Source of the DNA: Primulina eburnea
Lineage: Eukaryota; Streptophyta; Magnoliopsida; Lamiales; Gesneriaceae
Assembly (NCBI RefSeq): GCF_022965805.1
Contig: NC_133101.1
Coordinates: forward strand, 44,677,642 to 44,741,641
Reading direction: 5' to 3'
Length of the DNA stretch: 64,000 nt
Below the pieces are notes generated by a model. That model had not been told where the DNA came from. It saw only the letters and a list, made by a program, of their open reading frames with translations, and did not search any database. A program made the translations under genes and the position numbers. The stretch's first letter is position 1. The number at the start of each line of letters is the position of its first letter. Below are positions 1 to 12,811 of this stretch, one piece after another.

Positions 1-317
1 TCTAAGTCTCAATGCTGAGGAAGTACCTAGCAAATCCTTTGCATGTTTTGAGCTACAAGCCGGTACAGCTTTCTCCGGATCTGCCGTATGAGGAAAGACC
101 TGTCCAAATCCTAGACCGACAAGAACGGAGACTTCAGAACCAAGTTACCAAAGTGGTCAAAGTCCGGTGGCTAAATCAATTAGTGAAGGAGGCCACTTGG
201 GAGACCAAAGCAGATATGAGAAATCACTACCCGGAACTGTTTGATAAGATTTATTTTCGAGGACGAACTTTATGTAAGAGGGGGAGGAACTGTAGAGCCC
301 AAAATCAGTACACATAA
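1..317 (+). pseudogene. 3' end of Ty3/gypsy pol with chromodomain-like tail (element K)
   Basis: This is the last ~100 codons of a chromovirus (Tekay/del-like) polyprotein. It holds the end of integrase (MLRKYLANPLHV) followed by a chromodomain-like tail (VKVRWLNQ..EATWE and YPELF), thought to steer integration to chromatin. An in-frame TAA at 3-5 lies just before the Met at 12. The related element J ends its pol with LFGKF-stop. Here the equivalent TAA reads TAT, so the frame runs on through the polypurine tract into the LTR and stops at 315-317. The reader sees only this fragment because the rest of K lies left of the window. The assignment to gypsy pol is secure; the clade name rests on the C-terminal motif pattern. 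Confidence 0.85.
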
Positions 318-3300
318 ATCTCATGCATTTATTTAATTGTTATATTATTTAATGAAATTAAAAATGATTTTTGAGATACATGATTTATGAAATTGTATTA
401 TTTTAAATTATTTATGTTTATATGATGCACGTTAAATATTTTCTTGAGTTTCATGTTTTAGGCTATTATTCGATGCGAGATCGAGGAAAAGAAACCGAAG
501 ACGATTTTGACAATTTTAAAATGTGGTATTTTATTTTAAATTAAGAATGTGACATTTTAAATGATTTATTAAGTTTTTAGCATTTTTAAAGCCTACTTTA
601 ATTATTTAGTGATTTTAAGATTTTTAAAACTTTTAAGATTTATCAATTGTGTATTTTAAAATTTTAAATTGAGTTAGCATTTAAACTAGAATTTTAGTAG
701 CAATTTAATTAGTATTTTTAATTAGCATGTTAATTGGGTGATTAAACATTTTAACCCCAATTAATCACACAAACTCACGCACACACATCTACACACACAC
801 ACTTACATGGCTTATATACACACACACACGCACATTTCATTTCATACCATCTCATATTTTTTAGAAGAAAATTTTAGGGTTCTAAGAACCAAGAGCGGCC
901 TCCCCTCTCCTCTGTATTTTCAAGCAATTTTCGTTGGGTTTTCTTCAAGAAAAATCGTGTCACATTCGTCCAGATCGTCCCTCGCATCATCCCCGCTTCA
1001 GTATCGTCGTTTCGGTAACTTTAAAAATCAAAAGGCATGTATATTCTTTCGTTTTCGCATCGATCTTGTCATAGTAATAATTTTGATGTTTATTATATGA
1101 AAAACATGTGTATGTTATGCTGAAGTTTGAGCAAAAATGGTTGGATCGCTAAATGATTTTTAGATCTCAAAACTCGAATTTTTTTTTCATTTTAAATACT
1201 GTGATTTTTCGGTCAATTTTCTAGAAAATTTTTAACATATAAAACGTAGTACTTTTTTATACGTTCTATTTGACGGTAAATTAATAATTTTTGGACAAAA
1301 AACGAGTGAGTTATAATCGTTTTCGAGGGACTGCTCAAACTGTAATTTTCTGATAATATGTTCTTGAATTGTTCTCGAAGTTTAATTGTTGAAGGCTTCT
1401 TAGGAACCGTTGGATGATCGATGTTGCGTTTAAGTATTGTGAGTATGACGTTGGGATGAGTTTTGATACTTCGTTTTGTGTCAATGGTCCTTGGGTGCAT
1501 TAGAAGTCGTAGGAAAAGCTTTGGTGTTAAATTATCGTGTCCACATGTTGTGTTACATTGTTTGTGATGCGTAGTTGTTTTGAGGCGTTTGTTTGAGTTC
1601 GAATCAATGCCATAGCATCTTAGGATGGGTCTTGAGGTATTGGTTCACGGTCCGTATGATCGAGTGAGTAGGATTCAGTCACAAGTGTTGGGAATTCCGT
1701 TGTTTCAAAATTCCAGTGAGTACACGGACCAGAAGCCGAACCCTTACACGGGGTCTATGCCCTTGTTTCCTTCGAAATGCGAAATTACAGCATCTACCCG
1801 AACCCTTACACAGGGTCCGTGTACTCCTAAAAAGAAAATAAATAAATTAATTAAATTATATTTAGGGATTGTTTTGGGGTTTGATGTCATGATTTAATAC
1901 GATGATTAAACGAGGTCGAGTACCGAGAAATTTAGAATGTCATAAGGAAATTTGTCATTTTTGGGTGTGAGCATGACTATACGTCTAAGTTATGCAAGAT
2001 AGGTATTCGAACTCATGTTAGTATGTGCAGCAGTGGCCCCAAGAGAGATCCAACGAATCTCTCAACTCCAAATAAGTATGTTCAACGTGCAAATGAAAAT
2101 ATTTTTACGTTTTTGAGATATGCTAAATGTCTTGTGACTAAATTATGAACGGGTTTGGAAGTCGGTGAACGTGGTCGAGGACCTCTCCACCCCGGTAAAG
2201 CATGACCGGATTTAGATCAAGATTGGAAAGAGGTAAAGCATGACCATAGACCAATCCACCTGGTAAAACGTGACCGAGGATCTCATGTATGTGGCAGTGG
2301 ATTTTTCCGTCAGCCCAGTACTGTTGTTTAGTCTGATCAAGCGCATTTATGTATGGGTCACTTGCTTTGAAACATATCTCTATGCAAAATGATGAAGTTT
2401 ATGCATGTTCAAGTATGTATGATGCAAGTATGTTTAAGAAAAGTTTTATTGAAACATTTGTTTATTCGTTTTCTTAAAAGGTACCAGAAACCCTCAAATT
2501 TCGGTCCTTGCTTACATATATACATAAAAATACTTTTGCACTCTTTTAAAATAAAACATCCACTAGTACTTGAAAATCCAAAGGGAATAGTCAAATATGA
2601 AATCGTAAAATGTTTTACCAAACCTTTAAACTTAAACATTTTCATAAACATGTAAATCCATAAACTTTTCTGTATTATCATAAACATATACATATCATCA
2701 TCAACATATACATATCCTTGTTCATGTTCGTGTTTTGTTGAATTCAGATCGTTGATTGTAACTTTCGTGTTCATATACGTGTTGGGCGATGGATCTATCT
2801 ATATGTAACCACAGTACTGGGCGGCAGGGGACACCAGCAACACTCTCACCAGTCAACTGGGCCCTGGCCTTACGTATTAACATATCATCGTAAACGTGTT
2901 CATATCTGTATCCAAGGAAATACGATCGTCGGGCTCCCACTGGGACCATAACCCTCACGATATCTCCAACATGTCATTGTATTAGTCACAATCTCTTCAT
3001 GTCCTTCAACGTATTATCATCACTAAAAAAATCATGCATATATGTATCGTTTTTATTTTTGAAACCAAGCATGCAACATTTCTTTTAAATGTCCAGTAAT
3101 TAATCCATAAAAATCCATGAACATTTAAAAATCATGATTTAACATATAACAATTCATAAACATGCATAGTCATTGAAAATAATCATATTAGAATATAAAA
3201 TAGCATTTAGGACACTTCCATGACGTTTACTAATTTCTAGGTGTAAAAAGATCGTTTTACCCCTAGACGAACACTTCACGTTTTTGATTTTTTCTTAATC

Positions 3301-5545
3301 CTATTGACTCTAACATGTCCAAATAATTATTTAAGCTTACATGAATTTTCTCATATTTTTATTTAGCTTAAATCGAGGACTTTTAATTAATTCGTAATTA
3401 ATCGTTTTGAAAACGTTTTAATTTCGAAAAATCCCAAACTTTAATATAAAATTCATAAATTCAAATTTTAGTTTTTTATATTATTTTAGCACTCGTGAAC
3501 CACGACTCGACCCCCGTGAGCCGTGTTTCAATTAAATTAGCAATTAAAAACCCTAACTTGACCCTTATTAGTTAGCACCGAGCCATGTCTCGAATCCCCC
3601 GAGCCACCCTCGAGCCAACATGAACCAACCCTGACTAACACCCTTAGACACCCTATTGGACCTTAGGAACCCATGGAAACCATCCCTAGCCCCATAATCG
3701 AACCATATCTTCTTGAACCTGAAGTGGCCGAGAATCCCTTATGGGCAAGGACTCTTGTTTGCACCCCTAGGACTCTAGCCCACAACTCGGCTCCCAAACC
3801 GTCCCCTCCAGCACTCATCTAAGACCCTTAGGACGCACCCTGACCCAGCCCTTGAACCCCAGGCCGAGCCCTTGACTCCTGCACAAGCCAGCAACTTGCG
3901 CGTGCCTCCCTAGCAGCTGTTGGGTAGGAGTCCTTGTCAACAAGGACTCCTCCCAGCCCACTTAGATCGAGTCCTATCATGGCTAGGACTCTTCCCTTGA
4001 CTCCCCAATGGCCCTGGCTAGCCCTGGAACCAAGCCAAGACCAATCCAAGATACCAAGATCAAAAACCGAACCCCTCAAACTCACCATGGCAGAAACGTG
4101 TACAGCTTGTATCCCTTGATCATGTGCAAGGTTCTTGTGAATTTTTAAGGCTTTAAACTCATGTAAAACAATGCTTGATCAAGTCCTAATCATGACAATC
4201 CCTTTAATACATATAAAACATGATTTTTGGAATAAAAAACACAAGTTTAGAACACATAAGCATGTAGTTACGAAAATTCAACTTGTGTGCTATGTTTTTC
4301 TTCAAAAATTATGCATAAACAATTACTATGGTGTGATGATGAGTTAAAGGAGAATATGGCGTGCCTTTGCATTTTAAACGCACGATTATTCGTTGACCAT
4401 TGGCGAAGAACGGAGCAAGAACCTTGACTTGAATTCCCTGAGCTTTACAAGATTTTTCCTCTTCAAAGTGGTGTGTGTTGTGTCGTGTGTTTGAGAGGAT
4501 TTTGGGTGTGTCAAAATTCTGAAAATTGAGGCGTGTAGGTGTTGTGTGGAATTTGGGGTGTTATTCATATTATATACAATTAAATTCCTTAATTAAGCTT
4601 AGGCCTATTAAGCTCACAATTTAGGCCCATTAGTCTTAATTATGATTTAATTAAAATATTAAAATAGTTTTGTAAAAATTAGTTTGTGAATTTTTCTACT
4701 GCGTTGCCAAAAAGTTCATATTTTTGTTGAAAAACCAACACCGATAAAATTTACGTCACGGCGTATAAAATCACCTCAAAACCTCTTATTTTCAAAAATA
4801 TGAAAAACCATCAACCATATTTTAAAAAATTAAAAATAATTATTTAATAAAAACATTTTGCGTTTTTTCAGCCCTCTGTCTCCGTTCCTCGATCGCAACT
4901 CGAATAACCTTTAAAAAAAATTACATTTTAATGAAATCATGTAGGAAAATATATTTTAAACATACAAATATGCACAACATATTTAATTAATGCAATTAAA
5001 GCATTCAATTAAAATACAAGAGAATTTAATAATTGCATGCATGTGGTACGTAGACCTTTAAATTTTCGGCGCATTACATTTATGATGATGGCATGTCTAT
5101 GTTTATGTAATTACGTTCAAGTTTATGTATGTACTTTCTACTTTTAAGTTGCATGTCGTTTTATTACGTTTTACTTGTTATATCCAGTTTATACATGTTG
5201 TGTCTTTAGACTCACTAGACTTGATCGATGTAGGTAAGGATAACTTTGAGGAGACGAGGGGTGGGGACCAATGAGCCGGGTTGGACTACGCAGAAGGCTA
5301 AACCTGAGGACCGCCCATGTTTTAAGATTTTATGCATGACGATTGTAATACTCTGATTTCGCGTTATGGTTTACGATGTTTAAACAAGTGTTTTTCTTAG
5401 GAAAACTTTATTTGTGATCTCTTTTATTGCAAATATTTTGTATGAACAGTATATTGATGATCGAAATTTGAAATTTTATTTCGTATTTAAGAAAATTTTT
5501 ATTTTTCCGCAAATTTTAAATAGTTTAAAAGTACGGTACGTTACA
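291..5545 (+). mobile_element. 3' LTR of gypsy element K, interrupted by LTR L
   Basis: The LTR starts TGTAGAGCCC directly after the polypurine tract AAGAGGGGGAGGAAC (276-290), which follows K pol. It probably ends ..GGTACGTTACA at 5545. Without the L insertion it is about 2.6 kb, a usual size for this group. The start resembles the J LTR start (TGTGGAACCC..). The segment 780-840 is CA-rich, and around 1719-1827 there is an inverted pair (AGTACACGGACC / GGTCCGTGTACT) plus a direct repeat CGAACCCTTACAC. The 5' LTR and target-site duplication are outside the window, so the right edge is inferred from the TG..CA rule only. No credible coding sequence was seen inside. Confidence 0.7.
2404..5078 (-). 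mobile_element. Reverse-oriented LTR (L), solo or truncated, nested in K LTR
   Basis: The sequence reads as a chromovirus LTR on the minus strand. It begins TGTAATGCGCCGAAAATTTA at the right edge (5078) and ends near 2404 on the left. The K LTR text resumes with TTTATGATG on the right, and TTTATG is also found just before the left edge, consistent with a target-site duplication of tttat. The terminal dinucleotide on the left is not a clean CA/TG, so that edge is uncertain by a few tens of bases. Low-complexity C-rich stretches at 3480-4100 give spurious ORFs. No gene is supported. Confidence 0.5.
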
Positions 5546-5772
5546 AATTTCATATAATGTTAAATGTTATATTTAGAAGTTTTAAAGTTTATGTATGATA
5601 CATGTTATTTTCAGAAGTTTTGACGTATCTGCATGTTTATTATATTTTTAGCAGTCTCGACGTATAAGAATGGTATAAGCCATTTTTGGAAGTTTTAAAG
5701 AATATGGAAAGTTATGCATATTTTTATGAAATGATAATGTAAAGGAAAAAAAAATTTTAATAATGTGAATTG
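5546..5772. other. Decayed AT-rich host sequence, probably old LTR
   Basis: No gene is visible. Weak similarity to U5-like parts of chromovirus LTRs (short TTTAGAAGTTTTAAAG repeats) suggests an old decayed LTR. It carries the left copy of the aattg target duplication (5768-5772) of solo LTR H1 and appears to continue at 21659. Confidence 0.35.
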
Positions 5773-6461
5773 TGAAAGGGGATCGGTTACTGGTTCCCAG
5801 AATGCACAACGAAAGTTTTAAAAACATTTACAATAGCAAAACTTACCTCTCACTTAGTGTGTAGCAAATAAAAATAAAAACACAAAAACATACTGAGTGT
5901 TTTATAGATTTACTTATCGATCACAAGGATTGATGATGGCTCAAACTAAGTTCTTAAACAAGTTAGCTCTTGAATGGTAGACAAATCTACAAGCCTCCAT
6001 TGAGCATTCCTTGCTCAAAATCAAGCCCACCACCTGCAAGCTAGAACCACCTAACTATTGCGCTAGGAATGCAAGGAATTTTCATTGAGAAGTTTTTTTT
6101 AATTCATCAAATGAATAATCAAAATTTTAAAGAAAATGGGGTGAAGAATTTCGGCCAAGGGGTGGGAGGAAAGAAGGGAAGAGTTTTTCTTGGTGCTTGA
6201 AAAAGTTAAAAAGTGGATGTGCGTGACAAGCCTTGTTTATTGAAAAAGTTGTCTCCCAACTCTTCACCTCCCTTGCATGCAATTTATTTAGGCTTGTAAC
6301 ATTTACAAAGCCATGGACTATTATTTAAATATCTCAAACACATTTGAGATCAATTAAATATTTACTTGAATTTACTCAAACTCACTAGTTGAATAATTAT
6401 TTACAATTGAGCTCTACAAGATCTAATGTTATTTAATTAATTCAACACAAAAAATCAATTT

Positions 6462-7336
6462 TGTTGGAACTTTTCAAGTTCGCAATCTTGATTTTGATGT
6501 TAACAAAACTTGTTATTGTGTTTCTAACATATTTACTCAAGTGTGAAGTTGCAAACACAAGAAGCAAACCGAAACTGAATTCTGCACAAACTGAATTTCT
6601 GGCGAGCTTCTATATTTTGAAGATATCTCTCAGCTGGATGATCCAAACGACAATCCGCCAATTGGACTGATTAGAAAACTCAATTTCGAACAAGTTGTAT
6701 TTCACGTCAGTTGGGCAAAATCGGATGTTATCATGGCCTAACTGATCGCTGAACTACCGAACTGATCACACGAAAACAGCAATCAGTTGGGTTTGAGCAG
6801 CTGCGGTATTTTGGTCATATCTCTCAGCTCAGTTATCGAAACGAAGCGATTCAGTATGCGTTGGAAAGACAAGACAAAGATCTACAAATCATTAATAGAA
6901 GTCAAAGTCTGAATCGAAGCTTAAGATGCTGCTAAATGGCGATGAAGCTACTGGTTCTGCACAAACTGAAATCAGCTGGGTTGATTTCAGCACACCTGCT
7001 GAACTGACCTGCTGAAACTGAACTGAACCAGCTGAACTGACCAACTGAACCAGACTAACTGAAAGACCAGTTGAGTTGACCAGAGTTGACCAGTTGACCA
7101 GAGTTGACCAGTCGGAAAAATGCCCAGTAAGCTGAATTTGACCGTTGCACTTCCCGAAACAGTACAGAAACTTTCCAACGGTCATATTTTTGTGTCTAAC
7201 GTATATATCATTGTTGGGGCTTATAAATACAACATCTTGAAGATCAAACAACAGCTTTGGAAGTGGATTCAAAGCATAGGGCACTTAGCATGAATATATC
7301 AGCTAGTTGAGAGCACAAGACCTTGTGTGAGGAAAC
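6462..7336 (+). mobile_element. LTR of family A, copy 1, 5' part
   Basis: U3 and promoter part of the family A LTR, cut by B at gaaac (7332-7336). A short-unit minisatellite built from GTTGACCAGA/CTGAACCAG words lies at about 6995-7112. A TATA box, TATAAATA, follows at 7222-7229, so transcription should start about 30 bases downstream. The remaining 3' part of an A LTR is not found next to this copy. Confidence 0.75.
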
Positions 7337-8269
7337 TGTTGGAAATCTTATTCCGGAGTTTGACAAATTAACCAACTGAACCAAGTAACTGAATCAAGCA
7401 ACTGATTTACGCATTGAAGTTACTAACTGGTTACGTAACTGATCGTTCAGCTATTATTTAAGCGCCTCAACCATCGATCAGTAAAGTGTGTTCCTAACTG
7501 AACACGTCATCTATTGATTGCGACAACCGACATATAGTACAGTCTAACTGCAACAGTAGTAGTGGAACGCCGCATTTCAGAAAGTTGCAGTGTACGATCT
7601 GTCAGAGAATATCGACGTGGCAAACAATGGCTGTTATTCAAATAAATGTTACCGTTGACAGAAGCCTATAAATAGTCGAAGAGAGCAGCTGAAGAACTAC
7701 CGATTCTGAACTACTCATTTTACTTGCTGTTACTCTGCGAAAATATTCTCTCAACTTCGTCAAATCAAAGCTCAAGCTTATCAGTTTTATCAGTAGCATT
7801 CAGGCTACGTTTTGAGCTAGAAAAAGCACTTTGTAATCTTCGATAAATTGTACAAGTTGTGCTAAGATCAGTTGTGATCTGTAAAAGAGTTGTTAACTAA
7901 GAGTTTCAGTTTTGGCAATAGATAAGTCCAAACTGAAGTGGGTCAGTACACGTTATTGTATTTGATCAAAGTCTTTTAGTGAATATCCTATCTTTGTGAT
8001 AGAAGGGGTGACGTAGGAGTTATTCAAGTCTCCGAACATCCAGAAACATTTCCTGTGTTATTTACTTTCAGTTATCCATTCTATCTTTCAGTCAGTTAGT
8101 TTTCCGCAACTGTTTTATTCAGTTTAACTGATTGTTATCAACCGACGAGATACTTGAGTCAGTTTGTAACAAAACTGAACCCAACCTTTCGAAGAAGTTT
8201 TAATTTAGAAAGTGTTTATTCAACCCCCCCTTCTAAACACTTTCACCTTGAGTTAACCTGATCCTATCA
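7337..8269 (+). mobile_element. LTR of family B, copy 1
   Basis: A 933-bp LTR running from TGTTGGAAATCTTATTCC to ..GATCCTATCA. It has ACGTGGC (an ABRE-type G-box core) upstream and TATAAATA at 7667-7674. It is followed directly by TGGTATCAGAGC (8272-8283), the tRNA-Met primer-binding site. The downstream interior belongs to family A, not B, so this LTR is attached to the wrong interior. Confidence 0.8.
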
Positions 8270-8794
8270 ATTGGTATCAGAGCGGGTTGTTCTTGAAAGA
8301 ACATTGAAACTGATTTTGATGTTTAAAATTCAAAATTTCAGATTTTTTACACATATATATGTAAAACTGAATTTTCGCAGCAGCTTGCAGCGACCGTGGG
8401 AAAAATGGCATATCTCCTTGCTCGAGTGTCCAAATGACGAACCGCTTTTTGCGTTGCAAACTAGACTAATAGAGGTTTACAGCGGTATAAAATTTGCAGC
8501 CTAATTATGCACGAGAAAATACAGTTTATTCGTGGAAGACAGAGCATATGTGCTGCAGCAGAAAATGAGCCATGTAGAAAATTGGTTAGTTACCCCTCTT
8601 CTTTTAAATTTTTCAAAATTTCAAAAATATAGGGGGAGAACTCATTATAGCTTTAATAGTAGATATTTTAGATATGAGGAGAAAATTTTGTTTAAAATGT
8701 TTTTTGAATATGACTTTTGATTCCCACAAAAGGGGAGAAATATGTTAGTTGAGTTGATTGTTATCCAAAGTTGTGATCATCAAAAGGGGGAGAT
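8270..8794 (+). mobile_element. Family A interior, copy 1 (non-coding)
   Basis: About 525 bp from the primer-binding site to the polypurine tract. There is no ORF of retroelement type. Several G-rich purine motifs (GGGGGAGAA, AGGGGAGAA, AAAAGGGGGAGAT) precede the next LTR, the multiple-PPT arrangement known from Sireviruses. The element could supply RNA for packaging but no enzymes. Confidence 0.75.
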
Positions 8795-9656
8795 TGTTGG
8801 AACATTTCAGTTCGGGTAATCTTGATTTTGATGTTAACAAAACTTGTTATTGTGTTTCTAACATATTTACTCAAGTGTGAAGTTGCAAACACAAGAAGCA
8901 AACCGAAACTGAATTCTGCACAAACTGAATTTCTGGCGAGCTTCTGTATTTTGAAGATATCTCTCAGCTGGATGATCCAAACGACAATCCGCCAATTGGA
9001 CTGATTAGAAAACTCAATTTCGAACAAGTTGTATTTCACGTCAGTTGGGCAAAATCGGATGTTATCATGGCCTAACTGATCGCTGAACTACCGAACTGAT
9101 CACACGAAAACAGCAATCAGTTGGGTTTGAGCAGCTGCGGTATTTTGGTCATATCTCTCAGCTCAGTTATCGAAACGAAGCGATTCAGTATGCGTTGGAA
9201 AGACAAGACAAAGATCTACAAATCATTAATAGAAGTCAAAGTCTGAATCGAAGCTTAAGATGCTGCTAAATGGCGATGAAGCTACTGGTTCTGCACAAAC
9301 TGAAATCAGCTGGGTTGATTTCAGCACACCTGCTGAAACTGAACTGAACCAGCTGAACTGACCAACTGAACCAGACTAACTGAAAGACCAGTTGAGTTGA
9401 CCAGAGTTGACCAGTTGACCAGAGTTGACCAGTCGGAAAAATGCCCAGTAAGCTGAATTTGACCGTTGCACTTCCCGAAACAGTACAGAAACTTTCCAAC
9501 GGTCATATTTTTGTGTCTAACGTATATATCATTGTTGGGGCTTATAAATACAACATCTTGAAGATCAAACAACAGCTTTGGAAGTGGATTCAAAGCATAG
9601 GCACTTAGCATGAATATATCAGCTAGTTGAGAGCACAAGACCTTGTGTGAGGAAAC
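8795..9656 (+). mobile_element. LTR of family A, copy 2, 5' part
   Basis: Second copy of the U3 part, again ending in gaaac (9652-9656) before a B LTR. The minisatellite (9328-9444) is slightly shorter than in copy 1. TATAAATA follows in the same place. Confidence 0.75.
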
Positions 9657-10589
9657 TGTTGGAAATCTTATTCCGGAGTTTGACAAATTAACCAACTGAA
9701 CCAAGTAACTGAATCAAGCAACTGATTTACGCATTGAAGTTACTAACTGGTTACGTAACTGATCGTTCAGCTATTATTTAAGCGCCTCAACCATCGATCA
9801 GTAAAGTGTGTTCCTAACTGAACACGTCATCAATTGATTGCGACAACCGACATATAGTACAGTCTAACTGCAACAGTAGTAGTGGAACGCCGCATTTCAG
9901 AAAGTTGCAGTGTACGATCTGTCAGAGAATATCGACGTGGCAAACAATGGCTGTTATTCAAATAAATGTTACCGTTGACAGAAGCCTATAAATAGTCGAA
10001 GAGAGCAGCTGAAGAACTACCGATTCTGAACTACTCATTTTACTTGCTGTTACTCTGCGAAAATATTCTCTCAACTTCGTCAAATCAAAGCTCAAGCTTA
10101 TCAGTTTTATCAGTAGCATTCAGGCTACGTTTTGAGCTAGAAAAAGCACTTTGTAATCTTCGATAAATTGTACAAGTTGTGCTAAGATCAGTTGTGATCT
10201 GTAAAAGAGTTGTTAACTAAGAGTTTCAGTTTTGGCAATAGATAAGTCCAAACTGAAGTGGGTCAGTACACGTTATTGTATTTGATCAAAGTCTTTTAGT
10301 GAATATCCTATCTTTGTGATAGAAGGGGTGACGTAGGAGTTATTCAAGTCTCCGAACATCCAGAAACATTTCCTGTGTTATTTACTTTCAGTTATCCATT
10401 CTATCTTTCAGTCAGTTAGTTTTCCGCAACTGTTTTATTCAGTTTAACTGATTGTTATCAACCGACGAGATACTTGAGTCAGTTTGTAACAAAACTGAAC
10501 CCAACCTTTCGAAGAAGTTTTAATTTAGAAAGTGTTTATTCAACCCCCCCCTTCTAAACACTTTCACCTTGAGTTAACTGATCCTATCA
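9657..10589 (+). mobile_element. LTR of family B, copy 2
   Basis: 933 bp, nearly identical to copy 1. ACGTGGC is at 9935-9941 and TATAAATA at 9987-9994, with 45 bases between them. It is followed by a tRNA-Met primer-binding site and then the family A interior. Confidence 0.8.
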
Positions 10590-11125
10590 ATTGGTATCAG
10601 AGCGGGTTGTTCTTGAAAGAACATTGAAACTGATTTTGATGTTTAAAATTCAAAATTTCAGATTTTTTACACATATATATGTAAAACTGAATTTTCGCAC
10701 AGCTTGCAGCGACCGTGGGAAAAATGGCATATCTCCTTGCTCGAGTGTCCAAATGACGAACCGCTTTTTGCGTTGCAAACTAGACTCATAGAGGTTTACA
10801 GCGGTATAAAATTTGCAGCCTAATTATGCACGAGAAAATACAGTTTATTCGTGGAAGACAGAGCATATGTGCTGCAGCAGAAAATGAGCCATGTAGAAAA
10901 TTGGTTAGTTACCCCTCTTCTTTTAAATTTTTCAAAATTTCAAAAATATAGGGGGAGAACTCATTATAGCTTTAATGAGTAGATTATTTTTAGATATTGA
11001 GGGGGAGAAAATTTTGTTTAAAATGTTTTGGAATATGACTTTTTGATTCCCACAAAAAAGGGGAGAAATATGTTAGTTGAGTTGATTGTTTATCCAAATT
11101 TTGTGATCATCAAAAAGGGGGAGAT
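10590..11125 (+). mobile_element. Family A interior, copy 2 (non-coding)
   Basis: About 536 bp. This copy keeps the purine motifs better than copy 1 (GAGGGGGAGAAAATT, AAAAAGGGGAGAA, AAAAAGGGGGAGAT). No coding sequence is supported; small ORFs are not conserved between copies. Confidence 0.75.
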
Positions 11126-12769
11126 TGTTGGAACATTTCATGTTCGTAATCTTGATTTTGATGTTAACAAAACTTGTTGTTGTGTTTCTAACATATTTAC
11201 TCAAGTGTGAAGTTGCAAACACAAGAAGCAAAATGAAACTGAATTCTGCACAAACTGAATTTCTGGCAAGCTTCTGTATTTTGATGATATCTCTCAGCTG
11301 GATGATCCAAACGACAATCCGCCAACTGGATTGATCAGAAAACTCAATTTGGAACAAGTCGTATTTCACGTCAGTTGGGCAAAATCGAATGTTATCAAGG
11401 GCTAACTGATCGCTGAAGTGACGAACTGACTGCACGAAAAACAGCAATCAGTTGGGTTTGAGCAGCTGCGGTATTTTGGTTATATCTCTCAGCTCGGTTA
11501 TCGAAACGAAGCGATTCAGTATGCGTTGGAAAGATAAGACAAAGATCTACAAATCATTCTCATAAGTCAAAGTCTGAATCGAAGCTTACGATGCTGATAA
11601 ATGACGATGAAGCTACTGGTTCTGCACAAACTGAAATCAGCTAGACTGATTTCAGCACACCAGCTGAAACTGAACCAGCTGCTGACCAGTTGACCAACCA
11701 ACTGAACCAGACCAGCTGAAGAGCAGTTGAACCAGACCAGCTGAACTGAACCAGACCAGCTGAAATGAACCAGTTGAACTGAACCAGACCAGTTGAACCA
11801 GTCCAACTGAACCAGTTGAACTGAACCAGACCAACTGAACCAGTTGAACTGATTGACCAGTTGAGTTGACCAGAGTTGACCAGTCGGGAAATTTTCCAGC
11901 AAGACGAATTTGACCGTTGCACTTCCTGAAACAGTACAGAAACATTCCCAACGGTCATATTCTTGTGTCTAACGTATATATCAGTGTTGGAGCTTATAAA
12001 TACAACATCTTGAAGATCAAACAAGAGCTTTGGAAGTGGATTCAAAGCATGGGCACTTATCATGAATATATCAGCTAGTTGAGAGCAGAAGCCCTTGTGT
12101 GAGGAAACATTTGAGATGTACACTGTAACTGATAAATTCCTCACACACAATCACTCACACATATACAGAGAGTTTGAGCTGAAAAGTTTAGTTGAGTGAG
12201 TCTTTACACAAAGACGTAAAACATTGTGTTTGTAGTCTTTGCATATGAGACATTAAACAATATGTTGATTGTGAGGTGCTGCCTACAATCTTGAGTGCTA
12301 GAAGTTCAGTTTTAGGCAGTGGGTAAGTCCTAGCTGAATGGGTTTGTACAATGAGTTGTATAAATCAAAGTCTTCTAGTGGATCCTTCCCAAGGGGAAGA
12401 AGGGGTGACGTAGGAGTATTTGAAATCTCCGAACATCCATAAACAAATTCGTGTCTATTTATTTATTGCATTTACTTATGATTTCCATAGTTTTAAAGAT
12501 GCATTGTTGAAGCATTTTATGTGTTCTTCAAATACCAAAATATTGTACACCAAGTGTTTGATAAAATGCTTCAACTGAATATTTTAACTCATTCAACGTG
12601 CATATATTTTAAATGGTTTACAAAATATTTATTCGGTTTCTACGAAGGATTATTTCGAGTATTTTCCGCTTGGTTTGAACACCAAACTCGATTTAATTCA
12701 TCGGTATTCAATATTTCAAGAACCGAGCTATTGTAGCTCAACGATTACCCCCCCTAATCGATCCTATCA
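11126..12769 (+). mobile_element. Complete LTR of family A, copy 3
   Basis: A 1644-bp LTR without the B insertion: GAGGAAAC runs straight into ATTTGAGATG at about 12104-12115. The minisatellite is expanded to about 230 bp (11653-11885), and TATAAATA lies at 11995-12002. The LTR ends ..GATCCTATCA and is followed by TGGTATCAG then CAG, and by the family B interior rather than the A interior. This is the reciprocal of the mismatch at 8269 and 10589. Confidence 0.8.
11653..11885 (+). repeat. Expanded U3 minisatellite of family A LTR
   Basis: Irregular tandem array of short words such as CAGTTGAACTGAACCAGACC. Homologous arrays in the other A LTRs are shorter (6995-7112, 9328-9444, 19250-19376), and diverged versions occur in element E (39262-39432 and 41360-41575). 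Reverse-strand ORFs rich in Leu-Val-Gln-Trp-Phe are by-products of this array. Confidence 0.8.
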
Positions 12770-12811
12770 ATTGGTATCAGCAGTTGATAAATAAGAAACA
12801 AGATTCATTCA

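Larger units (their letters stand above)
6462..11125 (+). repeat. Tandem duplication of a 2.33-kb unit (A-LTR part + B-LTR + A interior)
   Basis: Positions 6462-8794 and 8795-11125 are two nearly identical direct copies (2333 and 2331 bp). Each starts TGTTGGAAC and ends with the polypurine tract AAAGGGGGAGAT. Visible differences are small: a ~15-bp loss in the A minisatellite of the second unit, single-base changes and homopolymer length changes. Such LTR-interior-LTR-interior arrays are expected from unequal exchange between LTRs; near identity implies a recent event or an assembly error. Confidence 0.8.

Noticed and set aside
807..1100. 97-codon ORF in the K LTR
   Set aside because: Lies over CA-rich LTR sequence with no domain and no copy elsewhere.
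8270..8794. Short ORFs in the A interior (for example 8271-8504) as leader peptides
   Set aside because: Lengths and C-termini differ among the copies at 8270, 10590 and 18182 because of indels.
11567..12150. Minus-strand ORFs rich in Leu-Val-Gln-Phe-Trp-Ser
   Set aside because: They translate the LTR minisatellite. Similar ORFs appear at the other A LTR copies with shifted frames and lengths, as expected for repeats.
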